53,263 nt of DNA, taken from the IMG/VR virus record IMGVR_UViG_3300036852_000419, positions 1-53,263 of that record. One strand, written 5' to 3'. The notes beneath the pieces were generated by a model. The model made no database searches. It saw only the letters and a program-made list of their open reading frames with translations, and was not told where the DNA came from. The translations under genes were made by a program, and so were the position numbers. The DNA is from a virus. Positions 23,157-31,722 of this stretch are shown piece after piece; the first letter of the stretch is position 1, and the number at the start of each line of letters is the position of its first letter.

Positions 23157-24967
23157 TGGACCTCTCTCAACATCGCTACTCCTACGGCGCGATCAAAGCG
23201 ACCTGCCCGGCGAGGCTGGAACTGGAAGCGATCAAGCGGTGTCTTTACTCTGGCGACTCTTTCCCTGGCGGCCTCACTCTCGCAGAGCACACCAAGAAGT
23301 TCTGCAAGCTCGCGATGCCTGACTTCGTGTGGCACCGCTGGAACGACATGATGATCGAGGAAGTGAGCAAGGGCGGGACGACTCCGATCTGGGGACCTGC
23401 GAGCGCAGGGAAGACAGCTTTTGCTGCTGTGGCTCCGCTGCTCGCGTGGTACTGGGCTGTGCCGGATGAATTCACGGGGCTGTGCTCGACCACGGACAAA
23501 GAGAGACTGGAGCTGCGGGTATTCGGAGAGGTCAAGATGCGGTTCAAGGAGGCACGCGAGCGCTATCCATGGCTCGCAGGGAACCTCATCGACTCGCGCC
23601 AGCGCATCACGACGGACGCGAAAGACACTGAGGGTCGTGACTTCCGCAACGGCATCCTTGGCATCGCGTGCAAGCGTGGCGGAGAGTGGCAGGGCCTGGG
23701 CGACTATGCGGGCATCAAGAACAAGTTCGTGGTGCTGATCGCCGATGAGTTTCATCTCATGCAAGAGACCATGAGTAAAGGGATCACGAATCTGAAGTCC
23801 AACAACAACAACGGACGCTTTTTCTTCGTGCCGCTAGGCAACCTCGTGGATCTGGAGACGCCGCTCGGACAAGCAGCGGAGCCCGACTGTGGCTGGGACG
23901 CGATGCCGGATAGCAAAGTGAGCCGCGTTTATAAGACCAAAGCTTTCAACGGGAGAGCAATTCAGCTTGTGGGGAAGGACTCGCCGAACTTTGATTTTCC
24001 AGCGGGACAGGAGCCGTATCCTTATTTGATCGGAAGGAACTTCATCGCTGAGCTGAAGCATGACTGTGGCGAAGGCTCACCAGAGTATATCGCGCAAGCT
24101 GGCGGCTTGATCCCACGTGTGTCGTTAGCGAACCGCGTGATCACAAAAGAAATCTGCCAGAAGTTTCAAGCATTTGAGCCTGTCGTGTGGGGGAACGAGA
24201 AGCTCGAGAAGCTATATGCAATGGATGTGAGTTATACGATTGAACACGGAGATCGCACGTGTGGAGCGCCGTTTGGGTTTGGGAAGGACATTGACGGGAA
24301 ACTCAGGCTGTGCTTTCTGGAGCCCCCGCGAGTGTTCTCGTTCTATAGCACAGGGCCACAGACGACGGTGGAGGAGCATATCGCGAACGAAGTGAAGCTG
24401 GAGCTGGCGAGACTTGAGATTCCAGACACGCACTTCTTCTATGATGGCACCGGGAGATCGAGCTTCACAGCGGCAGCGATGCGAGTGATCTCGATCAAAG
24501 TCCAGCCTGTGGAGTTTGGCGGGAGAGCGAGTGAGAGGCCAAACTTCATTGGACGGAGGTATCCTCGCGACCACAAAGACGTGAGAAAGCGCGGCGAACT
24601 GATGCCCTGCTCAGAGGTGTTTGACAAATTCGTGACTGAGCTTTGGTTCGCGACACGCTATCTCATTGAGGCTGATCAGATGCGAGACCTGCCTCAAGAC
24701 ACCGCGCGCGACGGTTTCCAGCGTCTCTGGACTCTCGTGGCAGGGAACAAGATGAGCGTGGAGAGCAAGAAGGATATGAAGAAGCGGCTCAACAGGAGCC
24801 CCGACCTCTACGACATGTTCGCAGTGGCCGTAGAAGCTGCGCGACGCCTGGGCTTCGTGATTGGCCAGGGCCTGGGAGCACGGAACTCCCGAGGCGCTGC
24901 GTGGCTGGGCGCACTGGGACGGGATTATAGAGAACAAGTGAAAGCGAAGGAGTTGAGCTACGGCTGA
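23147..24967 (+). CDS. terL: Terminase large subunit (TerL)
   Basis: 606 residues (597 if the ATG at 23156, in a TGATG overlap, is used). Walker A GPASAGKT (83-90), Walker B VVLIADE with Asp200-Glu201, and a C-terminal RNase H-like nuclease with Asp360 (YAMDVSY), Asp433 (FFYDGTG) and Asp553/Asp556 (PDLYDMF). TerL drives ATP-powered DNA packaging at the portal and cuts the concatemer. No small terminase is recognised beside it; the upstream zinc-ribbon protein is a candidate partner. Confidence 0.92.
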   Translation: MLLMDLSQHRYSYGAIKATCPARLELEAIKRCLYSGDSFPGGLTLAEHTKKFCKLAMPDFVWHRWNDMMIEEVSKGGTTPIWGPASAGKTAFAAVAPLLAWYWAVPDEFTGLCSTTDKERLELRVFGEVKMRFKEARERYPWLAGNLIDSRQRITTDAKDTEGRDFRNGILGIACKRGGEWQGLGDYAGIKNKFVVLIADEFHLMQETMSKGITNLKSNNNNGRFFFVPLGNLVDLETPLGQAAEPDCGWDAMPDSKVSRVYKTKAFNGRAIQLVGKDSPNFDFPAGQEPYPYLIGRNFIAELKHDCGEGSPEYIAQAGGLIPRVSLANRVITKEICQKFQAFEPVVWGNEKLEKLYAMDVSYTIEHGDRTCGAPFGFGKDIDGKLRLCFLEPPRVFSFYSTGPQTTVEEHIANEVKLELARLEIPDTHFFYDGTGRSSFTAAAMRVISIKVQPVEFGGRASERPNFIGRRYPRDHKDVRKRGELMPCSEVFDKFVTELWFATRYLIEADQMRDLPQDTARDGFQRLWTLVAGNKMSVESKKDMKKRLNRSPDLYDMFAVAVEAARRLGFVIGQGLGARNSRGAAWLGALGRDYREQVKAKELSYG

Positions 24968-24968
24968 T

Positions 24969-25124
24969 ATGAACTGCGAAGCATGCGATGGCACGGGAAA
25001 CTCAAGCATAGCTGGCCAACCCTGCTTTCTCTGTGATGGAACCGGAAAGCGATGTGACGTTTGCGGCGAAGCTAGTGATCAAGCGGGCGAGGATGTCTGT
25101 TCTAAGTGTGAGAGTCAATCATGA
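24969..25124 (+). CDS. DnaJ-type zinc-finger mini-protein (51 aa)
   Basis: Begins one base after the terminase stop. Two copies of CxxCxGxG (CEACDGTG at 3-10, CFLCDGTG at 19-26) and two further Cys pairs (CDVC at 29-32, CSKC at 44-47) resemble the Cys-rich zinc centre of DnaJ without the J domain. Perhaps a small chaperone adaptor or a protein-binding finger. It overlaps the next gene by ATGA. Confidence 0.65.
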   Translation: MNCEACDGTGNSSIAGQPCFLCDGTGKRCDVCGEASDQAGEDVCSKCESQS

Positions 25125-25228
25125 TCATTAGCGCTTTCATCTATATTCTGCTCGCGTGGTTCGTGGTAAGCATTGTGTTTGCGTGGCTGTGGAGCAGAGC
25201 ACCACGGGGGGAGAAGCGAGACGAATGA
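25121..25228 (+). CDS. Small single-pass membrane protein (35 aa)
   Basis: ATGA overlap with the upstream gene. One hydrophobic helix (about residues 2-24, IISAFIYILLAWFVVSIVF) and a short charged tail (RAPRGEKRDE), so probably N-out, C-in. Could be a holin-like or envelope-acting peptide. Only size and hydropathy support it. Confidence 0.55.
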   Translation: MIISAFIYILLAWFVVSIVFAWLWSRAPRGEKRDE

Positions 25229-25229
25229 T

Positions 25230-25406
25230 ATGAACTTTTTCCGATTCGCAACTGAGTCACCATGGTTGAGCTTTTTCATGCTGCTCATGATTTGCTCCCT
25301 ATTGTGTAAGTCATGGCGAGCACTAATGCGCTGTCTGAATGTGCGTGCCAAAGGCTGGCCTCCACCTCATGTTGACGCGAACGGCGAATTCAAGAGCGAC
25401 GACTAG
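25230..25406 (+). CDS. Small membrane protein (58 aa)
   Basis: Starts one base after the previous stop. A hydrophobic segment (PWLSFFMLLMICSLLCKSW, about 11-29) is followed by a basic cytosol-like tail (RALMRCLNVRAKGW). Two membrane peptides in a row after the terminase are notable, since the likely lysis cluster lies elsewhere. Confidence 0.5.
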   Translation: MNFFRFATESPWLSFFMLLMICSLLCKSWRALMRCLNVRAKGWPPPHVDANGEFKSDD

Positions 25407-25410
25407 CCCC

Positions 25411-25725
25411 ATGCCCCTCCACTCCACCTCCAAACACCCTCCCAAGGGCTGGCTCTATCGCGAACTGATCGCGGGACGATACTGGACCGCGCCGGACCCG
25501 ATGCTGGGATTTGAGATGGTGGCGAAGGCGCTGTGTGCGGCGAGAGCGAATAACAAAGTGAAGACGACGCTGGCAGAGTGCAAGGAGGCTGTTGCGAACT
25601 TCACGTGCAAGAGGCTTGACAATGATGTGCGCTGGTGCGTGCAGGCGAGTAATCCGCAAGCAGCGGCTGTGGCAGCGAAAGCGAAGCGAGAGTGTGCGGG
25701 ATGTGGAAGAAAGCGAAAGAAATGA
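25411..25725 (+). CDS. Hypothetical protein with C-terminal Cys pair (104 aa)
   Basis: ATG at 25411, four bases after the previous stop. Residues 10-75 seem globular (GWLYRELIAGRYWTAPDP, then helices). The C-terminus is Ala/Lys-rich with CAGCGRKRKK. No family is recognised. The stop overlaps the next ATG as ATGA. Confidence 0.6.
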   Translation: MPLHSTSKHPPKGWLYRELIAGRYWTAPDPMLGFEMVAKALCAARANNKVKTTLAECKEAVANFTCKRLDNDVRWCVQASNPQAAAVAAKAKRECAGCGRKRKK

Positions 25726-25859
25726 AACTACTCGATTGGCTAAAATCTCGACAAAGCTTGCTAGCGGAGAATGAGCGTCTGCGAGCTGAAGTGTTTCACA
25801 TGCGAGCACTTCACGCTGAATGGGCGAAAAACGACTGGATGAGCACTGGGAAAACGTAA
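25722..25859 (+). CDS. Short leucine-zipper-like peptide (45 aa)
   Basis: ATGA overlap. One amphipathic helix with Leu spaced about every seven (LLDWLKSRQSLLAENERLRA), then His/Trp-rich end. It could dimerise. Function is unknown. Confidence 0.5.
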   Translation: MKLLDWLKSRQSLLAENERLRAEVFHMRALHAEWAKNDWMSTGKT

Positions 25860-25863
25860 AGCA

Positions 25864-26211
25864 ATGAGCCTCACTCACTGGATTCTTTCTGGTCATAAGC
25901 CGGTCGCGCCGGAGGTGGCTGAAGCGCGCGCTCGAATCTGCGCGATCTGCCCTCTGAACGAAATCGAGGATCTCTACGAGAGCGCGAAGGGCGTGGCGGC
26001 GAGAGTGATCAAGGCGGCGCTGAGGCGAAAGCATGAGATGAAACTCACGACCGCGTATACCAAGGATCTACACGTGTGCGGGGCTTGCGGGTGTGATCTT
26101 CAGCTTCTCGTGCATGCTCCGTCTGAGACACTAGACACAGAGAAGCATCTTGCTGAACTTCATGTGAATTGCTGGCAGCTCTTGGAACTCAAAGAGGCTC
26201 AATCGCGATGA
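25864..26211 (+). CDS. Zinc-binding phage protein (115 aa)
   Basis: ARICAICPLNE (about 23-33) and CGACGCDL (72-79), with a later Cys, suit a zinc ribbon split by a helical segment. Similar small proteins often stand between terminase and virion-modification genes in phages; their role is unknown. Its TGA overlaps the first glycosyltransferase start. Confidence 0.65.
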   Translation: MSLTHWILSGHKPVAPEVAEARARICAICPLNEIEDLYESAKGVAARVIKAALRRKHEMKLTTAYTKDLHVCGACGCDLQLLVHAPSETLDTEKHLAELHVNCWQLLELKEAQSR

Positions 26212-27812
26212 AGCTTTTAGTAGTGATTCCGTTCACCGCTCGCGATCTTCAGCTCACACTTGGCTTGCTAGACTGGATTTCGCATCTCGGCGGCTGCCTC
26301 GACAACCCTTGTCTGCTCGTGCAAGATTGCCGACTAGCGCAGGACACAGGGAAGTCCGTGTTCGAGAGTGCATCAAAGATCTTCAAGAACGTGGAAGTGA
26401 TCTCGACACCACATCCTCTGCAAAGCGAAGTCTGGCCAGCAGGACCAAACTGGATGTTTGAGACGACGCTCCTCCACATGCAGAAGAGTAAAGCTCAGCT
26501 CCCGTGGCTCTGGCTTGAGCCCGACGCGGTGCCAATGAAAGAGGGCTGGCTGCGCGACCTGGAGAACACCTACAACAGCGTGTGCAAGCGCAAGCCCTAC
26601 GTGGGACAAGTGATTCTGCCAGGGCTGCCTAAGATGCCGAGCGAGATGCTCTCTGGCGTCGCGATCTATCCGCCCGATGCGCATAAGCTCATGCTGGGAC
26701 CGCTCTCGCAAGGCAGGCTCCGAGTTGCGTTCGACGTGAGCACGGCGCTTCACGTCGTTCCGCATGCGCTGCACACGCGCCTGATCTTCAACTGGCACGG
26801 GCTCAAAGATCTCCCGCCGACGTTCGTGAGAGTGCTAGAGCGCGGGCATCCCAAGAATGCACTCACGCTGAAGCATATCCCGCCGCAGACGGTGCTCTTT
26901 CACAGGTGCAAGGATGGGAGCCTTATCAATCTTCTGCGCGGTGACACCGATGCCACGATCCCTCAGCTCTGGATGGCGTGGAAGATGAATACGCGGATCG
27001 AGAAGCCGGGGGTGGTCTCGATTCCAGCCGTGAAGCGCAGTGAGCGTTCACCCACTTTCTACCATGTATGTGAACGACACACGCAGCGAACGCCTCAGGA
27101 CGACAAGCGCGTCATGACAGCAGTGCGGAGTTGGATCACGCTTTACAAAACTAGGCGAGTCGTGCCCACGCATCTGTGGGAGTATGACTATCCTAGGAGC
27201 GCGAGACAGCTTGGGGATAAGCGCGATCTGCCTTATTTCAAGGATGTGATCGCGGAGGGACTGTGGAGATGCAAGCGGGACGACGACGTGATTCTGTGGA
27301 CTAACGATGATACAGTGCTGCATCCGGACGTCGTGCAAGCGCTGACCGAACGCCTCAAGACCACCGACTGCGTAGGGAGCTTTCGCGTGAACTTTGACAA
27401 GGTGACGGAAGAGAGCCTCAAGCTCACCCCCCAAGCGCTCGCGGCGAATGGTGAGAAGAACGGCGATGGCACACTGCGCATTGATCTCGGTCGTGATCTC
27501 TTCGCGTGGCGCAAGAGCTGGCTGGTGGAGAACTGGCTCGCGATTCCAGACTTCCTGCTGGGCGAGCTTGAGTTCGATGTCGTGATGGCAGTGATGGTGA
27601 GGCGGGAGAGCGGAGTGTTTACGGACAAGCGCAACGTGCTTCAGATCATGCCGGGGTGCGAAATTGACAGGGGCTATGTGCTGCATGAGAAGCATGAGCG
27701 CCAGTGGACTGCGAAGGAAGCGAAGGACAGCGCGGCGAAGATTCACAACAAGAGGCTGGCGATTGAGTTTTATGCGACGAATGGGTATCCCAGTCTGATC
27801 TCGAATTTCTGA
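26208..27812 (+). CDS. Two-domain glycosyltransferase-like protein
   Basis: 534 residues from the ATG at 26208, coupled to the previous stop. Two GT-A-type halves can be seen. The first begins MKLLVVIPFTARD and has LWLEPDAVP as its metal-site strand. The second (about 285-534) begins FYHVCERHTQRT and has ILWTNDDTVLHPD with NDD as the DxD analogue. Such proteins move sugars from nucleotide donors. First of a run of sugar-transfer genes in this operon. Confidence 0.72.
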   Translation: MKLLVVIPFTARDLQLTLGLLDWISHLGGCLDNPCLLVQDCRLAQDTGKSVFESASKIFKNVEVISTPHPLQSEVWPAGPNWMFETTLLHMQKSKAQLPWLWLEPDAVPMKEGWLRDLENTYNSVCKRKPYVGQVILPGLPKMPSEMLSGVAIYPPDAHKLMLGPLSQGRLRVAFDVSTALHVVPHALHTRLIFNWHGLKDLPPTFVRVLERGHPKNALTLKHIPPQTVLFHRCKDGSLINLLRGDTDATIPQLWMAWKMNTRIEKPGVVSIPAVKRSERSPTFYHVCERHTQRTPQDDKRVMTAVRSWITLYKTRRVVPTHLWEYDYPRSARQLGDKRDLPYFKDVIAEGLWRCKRDDDVILWTNDDTVLHPDVVQALTERLKTTDCVGSFRVNFDKVTEESLKLTPQALAANGEKNGDGTLRIDLGRDLFAWRKSWLVENWLAIPDFLLGELEFDVVMAVMVRRESGVFTDKRNVLQIMPGCEIDRGYVLHEKHERQWTAKEAKDSAAKIHNKRLAIEFYATNGYPSLISNF

Positions 27813-27815
27813 CTT

Positions 27816-28142
27816 ATGCGCTATTACCAAAACGATTACGACTCAATTCGCCGACAAGTCGAAGCAACTGAGATGGATGATAAGCCTACCTCACAAGAAC
27901 CCATGACATTAGATTGGGTGCATGATAAAGAACGCCGTCCAGCCATCGCAAGCTGGTATCGTGTGAAGCACGGATTGAGCGAGTGGTTTGCTTATCGTTC
28001 GATTCAATCAGGTGGATGGTGGGTTAAGAAGAAGCCTGATGGCTGGGCGATGAGTCCAGAAATCACTTTGTGGCGCACGCTCGACTCAATGGGAGCTATG
28101 CAAGACACGACCGCAATCGAACTAGAACCAATCGAACCATGA
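27816..28142 (+). CDS. Hypothetical protein (108 aa)
   Basis: Trp-rich and compact: DWVHDKERRPAIASWYRVKH, then WWVKKKPDGWAMSPEITLW. No known domain. Three-base gap upstream and ATGA overlap downstream keep it in the glycosyltransferase operon. Confidence 0.6.
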   Translation: MRYYQNDYDSIRRQVEATEMDDKPTSQEPMTLDWVHDKERRPAIASWYRVKHGLSEWFAYRSIQSGGWWVKKKPDGWAMSPEITLWRTLDSMGAMQDTTAIELEPIEP

Positions 28143-28384
28143 CCGACTCACACAAAGCACTTCTCTACGCACCGCACAAGCAAGTGTGCGCGGACTACTG
28201 GAGGCGACGCGCTGACGATATGCCCATGAAACTCAGGCAAGCGTTTCTCGCACGAGCTAACCAGCTCTGCCCCGTGTGGGGATTCGAAGCCAGCGACATC
28301 ATGCGCAACCCGCTCTATGAAGACTGGTGGACGAGGGTGCTGGGCTGGACGAGGGTGCTGGGCTGGAGGAGGCCGAACGGATGA
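28139..28384 (+). CDS. Hypothetical protein with tandem C-terminal repeat (81 aa)
   Basis: ATG at 28139 in an ATGA overlap. Helical, basic N-terminal part (YWRRRADDMPMKLRQAF), then a perfect duplication of six codons near the end (TRVLGW twice) from the 18-bp repeat at 28328-28363. The repeat may be recent. The stop overlaps the next glycosyltransferase start. Confidence 0.55.
   Translation: MTDSHKALLYAPHKQVCADYWRRRADDMPMKLRQAFLARANQLCPVWGFEASDIMRNPLYEDWWTRVLGWTRVLGWRRPNG
28328..28363 (+). repeat. 18-bp perfect tandem duplication
   Basis: Two adjacent identical 18-base units (28328-28345, 28346-28363). The length is a multiple of three, so the frame is kept and six residues are duplicated. 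Confidence 0.85.
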
Positions 28385-29160
28385 ACTCTGTCATTAGCTT
28401 TAGCTTGTTTGGGAGTGCGCCTCTTTATTGTCAGGGTGCGCTACGAAACGCTGAGAAGTATCCCCAGCTTCTTCCCGGCTGGCGCTGTGTCTTCTTCGTA
28501 AGCTCTGACGTGCCTCAGAACGTGAAGCTCAAGCTCAAGCAAGCGGGTGCGGAGCTGCGAGACCCGGACCCACAGATCTCGAACGGGATGTTTTGGCGGT
28601 TTACTGTGCTGGACGACCTCAAAGTGCAGCGCGCGATCTTCCGTGACACAGACTCACGACCTAGCCAGCGAGAAGTTCTCGCGCTCAAGGAATGGGAAAA
28701 GAGCAGCAAGCCATTTCACTCAATGGCTGACCATGTGCATCACACGCTGCCCTTGGGCGGCGGGCTTTGGGGGGTGGATTTCTCGAAGTTTCGCGACGCG
28801 GTCTCTACGCCTCATCTCAACGACAAGCTAGAGTCAATCATTGAGCGCACTCCCTGCGTTCCACATCTCTTGCGTCACGTCACGGAAGCTATCGTGAAGT
28901 CCCGCCTCGCCACGCGCCCTTACAAGCGCGAGACCAGCTACAGTCTCGACCAGACCTTTCTCACTCACTTCATCTGGCCGCTCGCGAAGAAGCACGGGGT
29001 GCTGAGACATGATCTGGCGACGAGACACTTGTTCAGGGAGAGCGTGCCTTGGCCGGGAGGGAGTGGATTCTCAGACCTCTCGTTCGTTGGTGAAATCATT
29101 GACCAGAACGAACAACCGAACTGGAATCACCGTTTCCGAAGATTGAACTATCTGGCATGA
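28381..29160 (+). CDS. Glycosyltransferase-like protein (DxD type)
   Basis: 259 residues from the ATG overlapping the previous stop. FRDTDSRPS (about 91-99) is a clear DxD metal site following a beta strand (QRAIFRD), as in GT-A enzymes. YSLDQTFLTHFIWP lies in the acceptor half. Donor and acceptor cannot be told. Coupled to the next gene by ATGA. Confidence 0.7.
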   Translation: MNSVISFSLFGSAPLYCQGALRNAEKYPQLLPGWRCVFFVSSDVPQNVKLKLKQAGAELRDPDPQISNGMFWRFTVLDDLKVQRAIFRDTDSRPSQREVLALKEWEKSSKPFHSMADHVHHTLPLGGGLWGVDFSKFRDAVSTPHLNDKLESIIERTPCVPHLLRHVTEAIVKSRLATRPYKRETSYSLDQTFLTHFIWPLAKKHGVLRHDLATRHLFRESVPWPGGSGFSDLSFVGEIIDQNEQPNWNHRFRRLNYLA

Positions 29161-29876
29161 AAGAGATTTTACTAGCTTCGCATTTAGGGCTGGGGGATGG
29201 ACTTTTGATCAACGCCATCGCGCGACGCCTCGCCGAAACCTGTGCTGTCTCTGTGATCTGCAAGCCTCACAATTCAACCACTCTCGCCTTCCAGTGGCGC
29301 GACAGCGACCGAATCACCCTCGTCGAAGCCGATGACGACGCTCAAGCGCGCAAGGGCATTGCTGAGATGCGCAAGCACGGTAAGGAAGTGCTGGGGTTGG
29401 GATTCTTTGCGAAAGAGAAATTCGAGCCTCAAAGCGAGTTTGACCGCGTGTTCTATCGACAGACAGGCGTCGAGCACACAGAGCGATGGAACGGGTTCAA
29501 GTGCGCGAGGCAGGAGAGCAGGGAGATCGAAGTACCGAGCGGGAAGTATTGCTTTGTGCATGATGATCCCTCTCGAAACTTCGTGATCCCTCCTGAAGCC
29601 CTCCCGCTCAAGCGTCTCAAGATCGTGCGTCCGAGCAGGGATCTCAAGAACCGCAACGGCGACCCGTGCATTCTGTTTGATTACTGGGGGTGGCTGGACG
29701 GAGCGCAGGAGATCCATTGTTTCGATAGTTCATTCGCTATCATGGTGGATCATTTGCATTTACCTAAGTTCGAAAATAAACGACTTGTCTTACACTTAGG
29801 CTTAAGATCGAATGAATATCCACCTGCACGCATGAAGAACTGGGAAATTTTACGCCATAACACCTTCAAAGCATGA
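29157..29876 (+). CDS. GT-B-type glycosyltransferase-like protein
   Basis: 239 residues. HLGLGDGLLINAIARRLAE (9-27) matches the opening of heptosyl/GT9-type GT-B enzymes, and IHCFDSSFAIMVDHL (about 186-200) fits the conserved donor-site helix. The protein is shorter than most GT-B enzymes. Part of the coupled operon. Confidence 0.6.
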   Translation: MKEILLASHLGLGDGLLINAIARRLAETCAVSVICKPHNSTTLAFQWRDSDRITLVEADDDAQARKGIAEMRKHGKEVLGLGFFAKEKFEPQSEFDRVFYRQTGVEHTERWNGFKCARQESREIEVPSGKYCFVHDDPSRNFVIPPEALPLKRLKIVRPSRDLKNRNGDPCILFDYWGWLDGAQEIHCFDSSFAIMVDHLHLPKFENKRLVLHLGLRSNEYPPARMKNWEILRHNTFKA

Positions 29877-30358
29877 AACAAATATCGCTCTCTCGTGGTT
29901 TTAAAGCAATGGTCGATGACTGCGATTATGACCGTATCGGTCAATACACGTGGTCAGTGAAACAATGCAAAGGCTCTATCTACGCACATCGCCAAGTTTA
30001 CCTGCCCCATAAAACTACAGAGACAATGCACCGCTTTGTTCTGGGCCTTAAAATCGGAGATCAGGAAATTGATCATAAAGATGGCAATGGATTGAACAAC
30101 ACGCGTGAGAATCTCAGGCTAGCTACGCGTGGTCAAAATATAGCTAATCGACAGCCTTATAAAAATTCTCCATTGGGTTTCAAGGGCGTCAAGAAACAGA
30201 AGAATCGTTATCTATGCCGTGTGGGTCCGGGCGGGACCACTTATGTAGGCTCGTTCAAGACGCTTATTGAAGCCTCGCTCGCACGCGACTATTGGGCAGT
30301 GCATCTTCACGGTGAATTTGCTCAACTCAATCCTTACCCCAAGGATCTCGCAATATGA
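29873..30358 (+). CDS. HNH-AP2 homing endonuclease
   Basis: 161 residues. MHRFVLGL (52-59), DHKDGNGLNNTRENLRLAT (67-85) form the HNH catalytic core; residues about 101-150 (GFKGVKKQKNRYLCRV, YVGSFKTLIEASLARD) are an AP2 DNA-binding domain. This pairing is a well-known phage homing enzyme type. It is AT-richer than its neighbours and interrupts the glycosyltransferase run, so it was likely inserted, although its ends now overlap by ATGA. Confidence 0.9.
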   Translation: MKQISLSRGFKAMVDDCDYDRIGQYTWSVKQCKGSIYAHRQVYLPHKTTETMHRFVLGLKIGDQEIDHKDGNGLNNTRENLRLATRGQNIANRQPYKNSPLGFKGVKKQKNRYLCRVGPGGTTYVGSFKTLIEASLARDYWAVHLHGEFAQLNPYPKDLAI

Positions 30359-30417
30359 CCACTGCTCACATTATCACACTCCTTCTGGCCGCACTCCACC
30401 AATTCAATGAGTCCTAA
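30355..30417 (+). CDS. Possible 20-residue leader peptide
   Basis: An ATG overlapping the endonuclease stop opens 20 codons with a hydrophobic core (IITLLLAALHQF). It ends inside the start of the next gene and may only keep ribosomes moving to it. Confidence 0.25.
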   Translation: MTTAHIITLLLAALHQFNES

Positions 30418-31234
30418 CACACCGCTTCTATTTTTCACACTGGTCTTGGACGGTCATCCGTTCCTGCCGCTCATCTATTCTGAACTGCGAAAGCTAGACT
30501 TCGAATGGTCATGGTGGGTGATGGAAGGTGTAGCCGCAGCTCAAAATTGTTCGAAGTGGTGCAAGCAGCTTCCCCCTCGCCTCTCTCGCGACGGCACCAC
30601 TGGCTACCTCGAAGCGCTCGCGAGCTTTGACAAGAGAGTGCTTCATGTGCCTCGCGACCTCTGGCCCGGCGGCAAAGTCCAGATGTGCAACTTCCCGCTT
30701 CAACAGCTTCACGAGCCGCGCTTGCTCTGGCAGATTGACAGTGACGAAATCTGGACCGCTGAACAGATCAAGACCATGAGAGCGCTGTTCATTCGGAACA
30801 AGGCTAAGAACTGTGCTTACTTTAGGTGTCGCTACTTCGTGGGTCCTGACATTATGATCACGAGTCGTGAGGGCTTTGGAAACAACAGCGCATACGAGTG
30901 GCATCGTGTGTGGAAGATTGAGCCGGGGACGAGATTTGTGAGTCATGAGCCTCCGAAGCTGGAGGGAGCGGGATCGAAGTGGAATCCGATTCCGTTCACG
31001 CACGAGGAGACTGAGAAGGAAGGGCTGGTGTTTGATCACTGGGCATGGGCTACGCCTGCTCAAGTCACAATGAAAATGGATTACTATGGATCTCCGAACA
31101 ACGAAAAAGGTGCGCTCTATGCTGGGCTGAGGGAGAAATGGCGAGCACTTCAGAGAAATGAGAAGTGGCCAGTGGCTCAGCTCAGTGAATTTATGCCTTT
31201 TGTGGGCGAGAACGTGACAGCCAATCGAATATGA
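30407..31234 (+). CDS. Glycosyltransferase-like protein (family 2 style)
   Basis: 275 residues. LLFFTLVLDGHPFLPLIY opens a GT-A fold, and LWQIDSDEIWT (about 109-119) carries the DxD site. HRVWKIEPGTRFVSHEPPK and later FDHWAW resemble the acceptor half of plant and bacterial GT2/GT17-like enzymes. Overlaps the methyltransferase gene by four bases. Confidence 0.72.
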   Translation: MSPNTPLLFFTLVLDGHPFLPLIYSELRKLDFEWSWWVMEGVAAAQNCSKWCKQLPPRLSRDGTTGYLEALASFDKRVLHVPRDLWPGGKVQMCNFPLQQLHEPRLLWQIDSDEIWTAEQIKTMRALFIRNKAKNCAYFRCRYFVGPDIMITSREGFGNNSAYEWHRVWKIEPGTRFVSHEPPKLEGAGSKWNPIPFTHEETEKEGLVFDHWAWATPAQVTMKMDYYGSPNNEKGALYAGLREKWRALQRNEKWPVAQLSEFMPFVGENVTANRI

Positions 31235-31722
31235 GTGAACCTAAGGGACAGATCCTGCCAGATAGTGAGTTCGGCGACCTGCTGACGAGTCTTGCGACAC
31301 AGAGCCAGACGATTCTTGAGATCGGCACCTGGCACGGCAAGGGCAGCACGCTCTGCCTGGCACGAGGTTTGAAGCGACCAGATCAGCACATGTGGACCGT
31401 GGATCGGGACAAAGCCGTGTGGGAGGAAGCGCGAGGCTACTACAAACATGAGCCGAGAATCACTTTCCTGAACGCTCGCACTGTGGATGTGTTGACGCAG
31501 CTTCCGATAGAGTTCGATCTCGTGCTCTTCGACGGAGCAGACGAGGATACGAACGAAGAGTTTGATCTGCTACTACCAAGACTCAACCGCTTCGTAGCGC
31601 TCGACGACACGAACGTGCAAAAAAACGAACGTCAGGTGAAGCTGCTCACTGCATGGAACTGGAAGCTCATCAAGCATCGCACCGGCGACCGCAACGGCTG
31701 GGCAGTGTTTGAACGGCCATGA
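31231..31722 (+). CDS. Class I SAM-dependent methyltransferase
   Basis: 163 residues. TILEIGTWHGKGST (about 28-41) is the glycine-rich SAM loop, WTVDRDK (52-58) the acidic second strand, and FDLVLFDGADED (about 91-102) the third. VALDDTNV follows as in O-methyltransferases of the Methyltransf_24 type. Within a sugar-transfer operon it may methylate the added glycan. Coupled on both sides by ATGA. Confidence 0.8.
   Translation: MSEPKGQILPDSEFGDLLTSLATQSQTILEIGTWHGKGSTLCLARGLKRPDQHMWTVDRDKAVWEEARGYYKHEPRITFLNARTVDVLTQLPIEFDLVLFDGADEDTNEEFDLLLPRLNRFVALDDTNVQKNERQVKLLTAWNWKLIKHRTGDRNGWAVFERP

Noticed and set aside
23048-23764. 238-codon minus-strand frame
   Set aside because: Antisense to the terminase gene, whose ATPase motifs are unambiguous.
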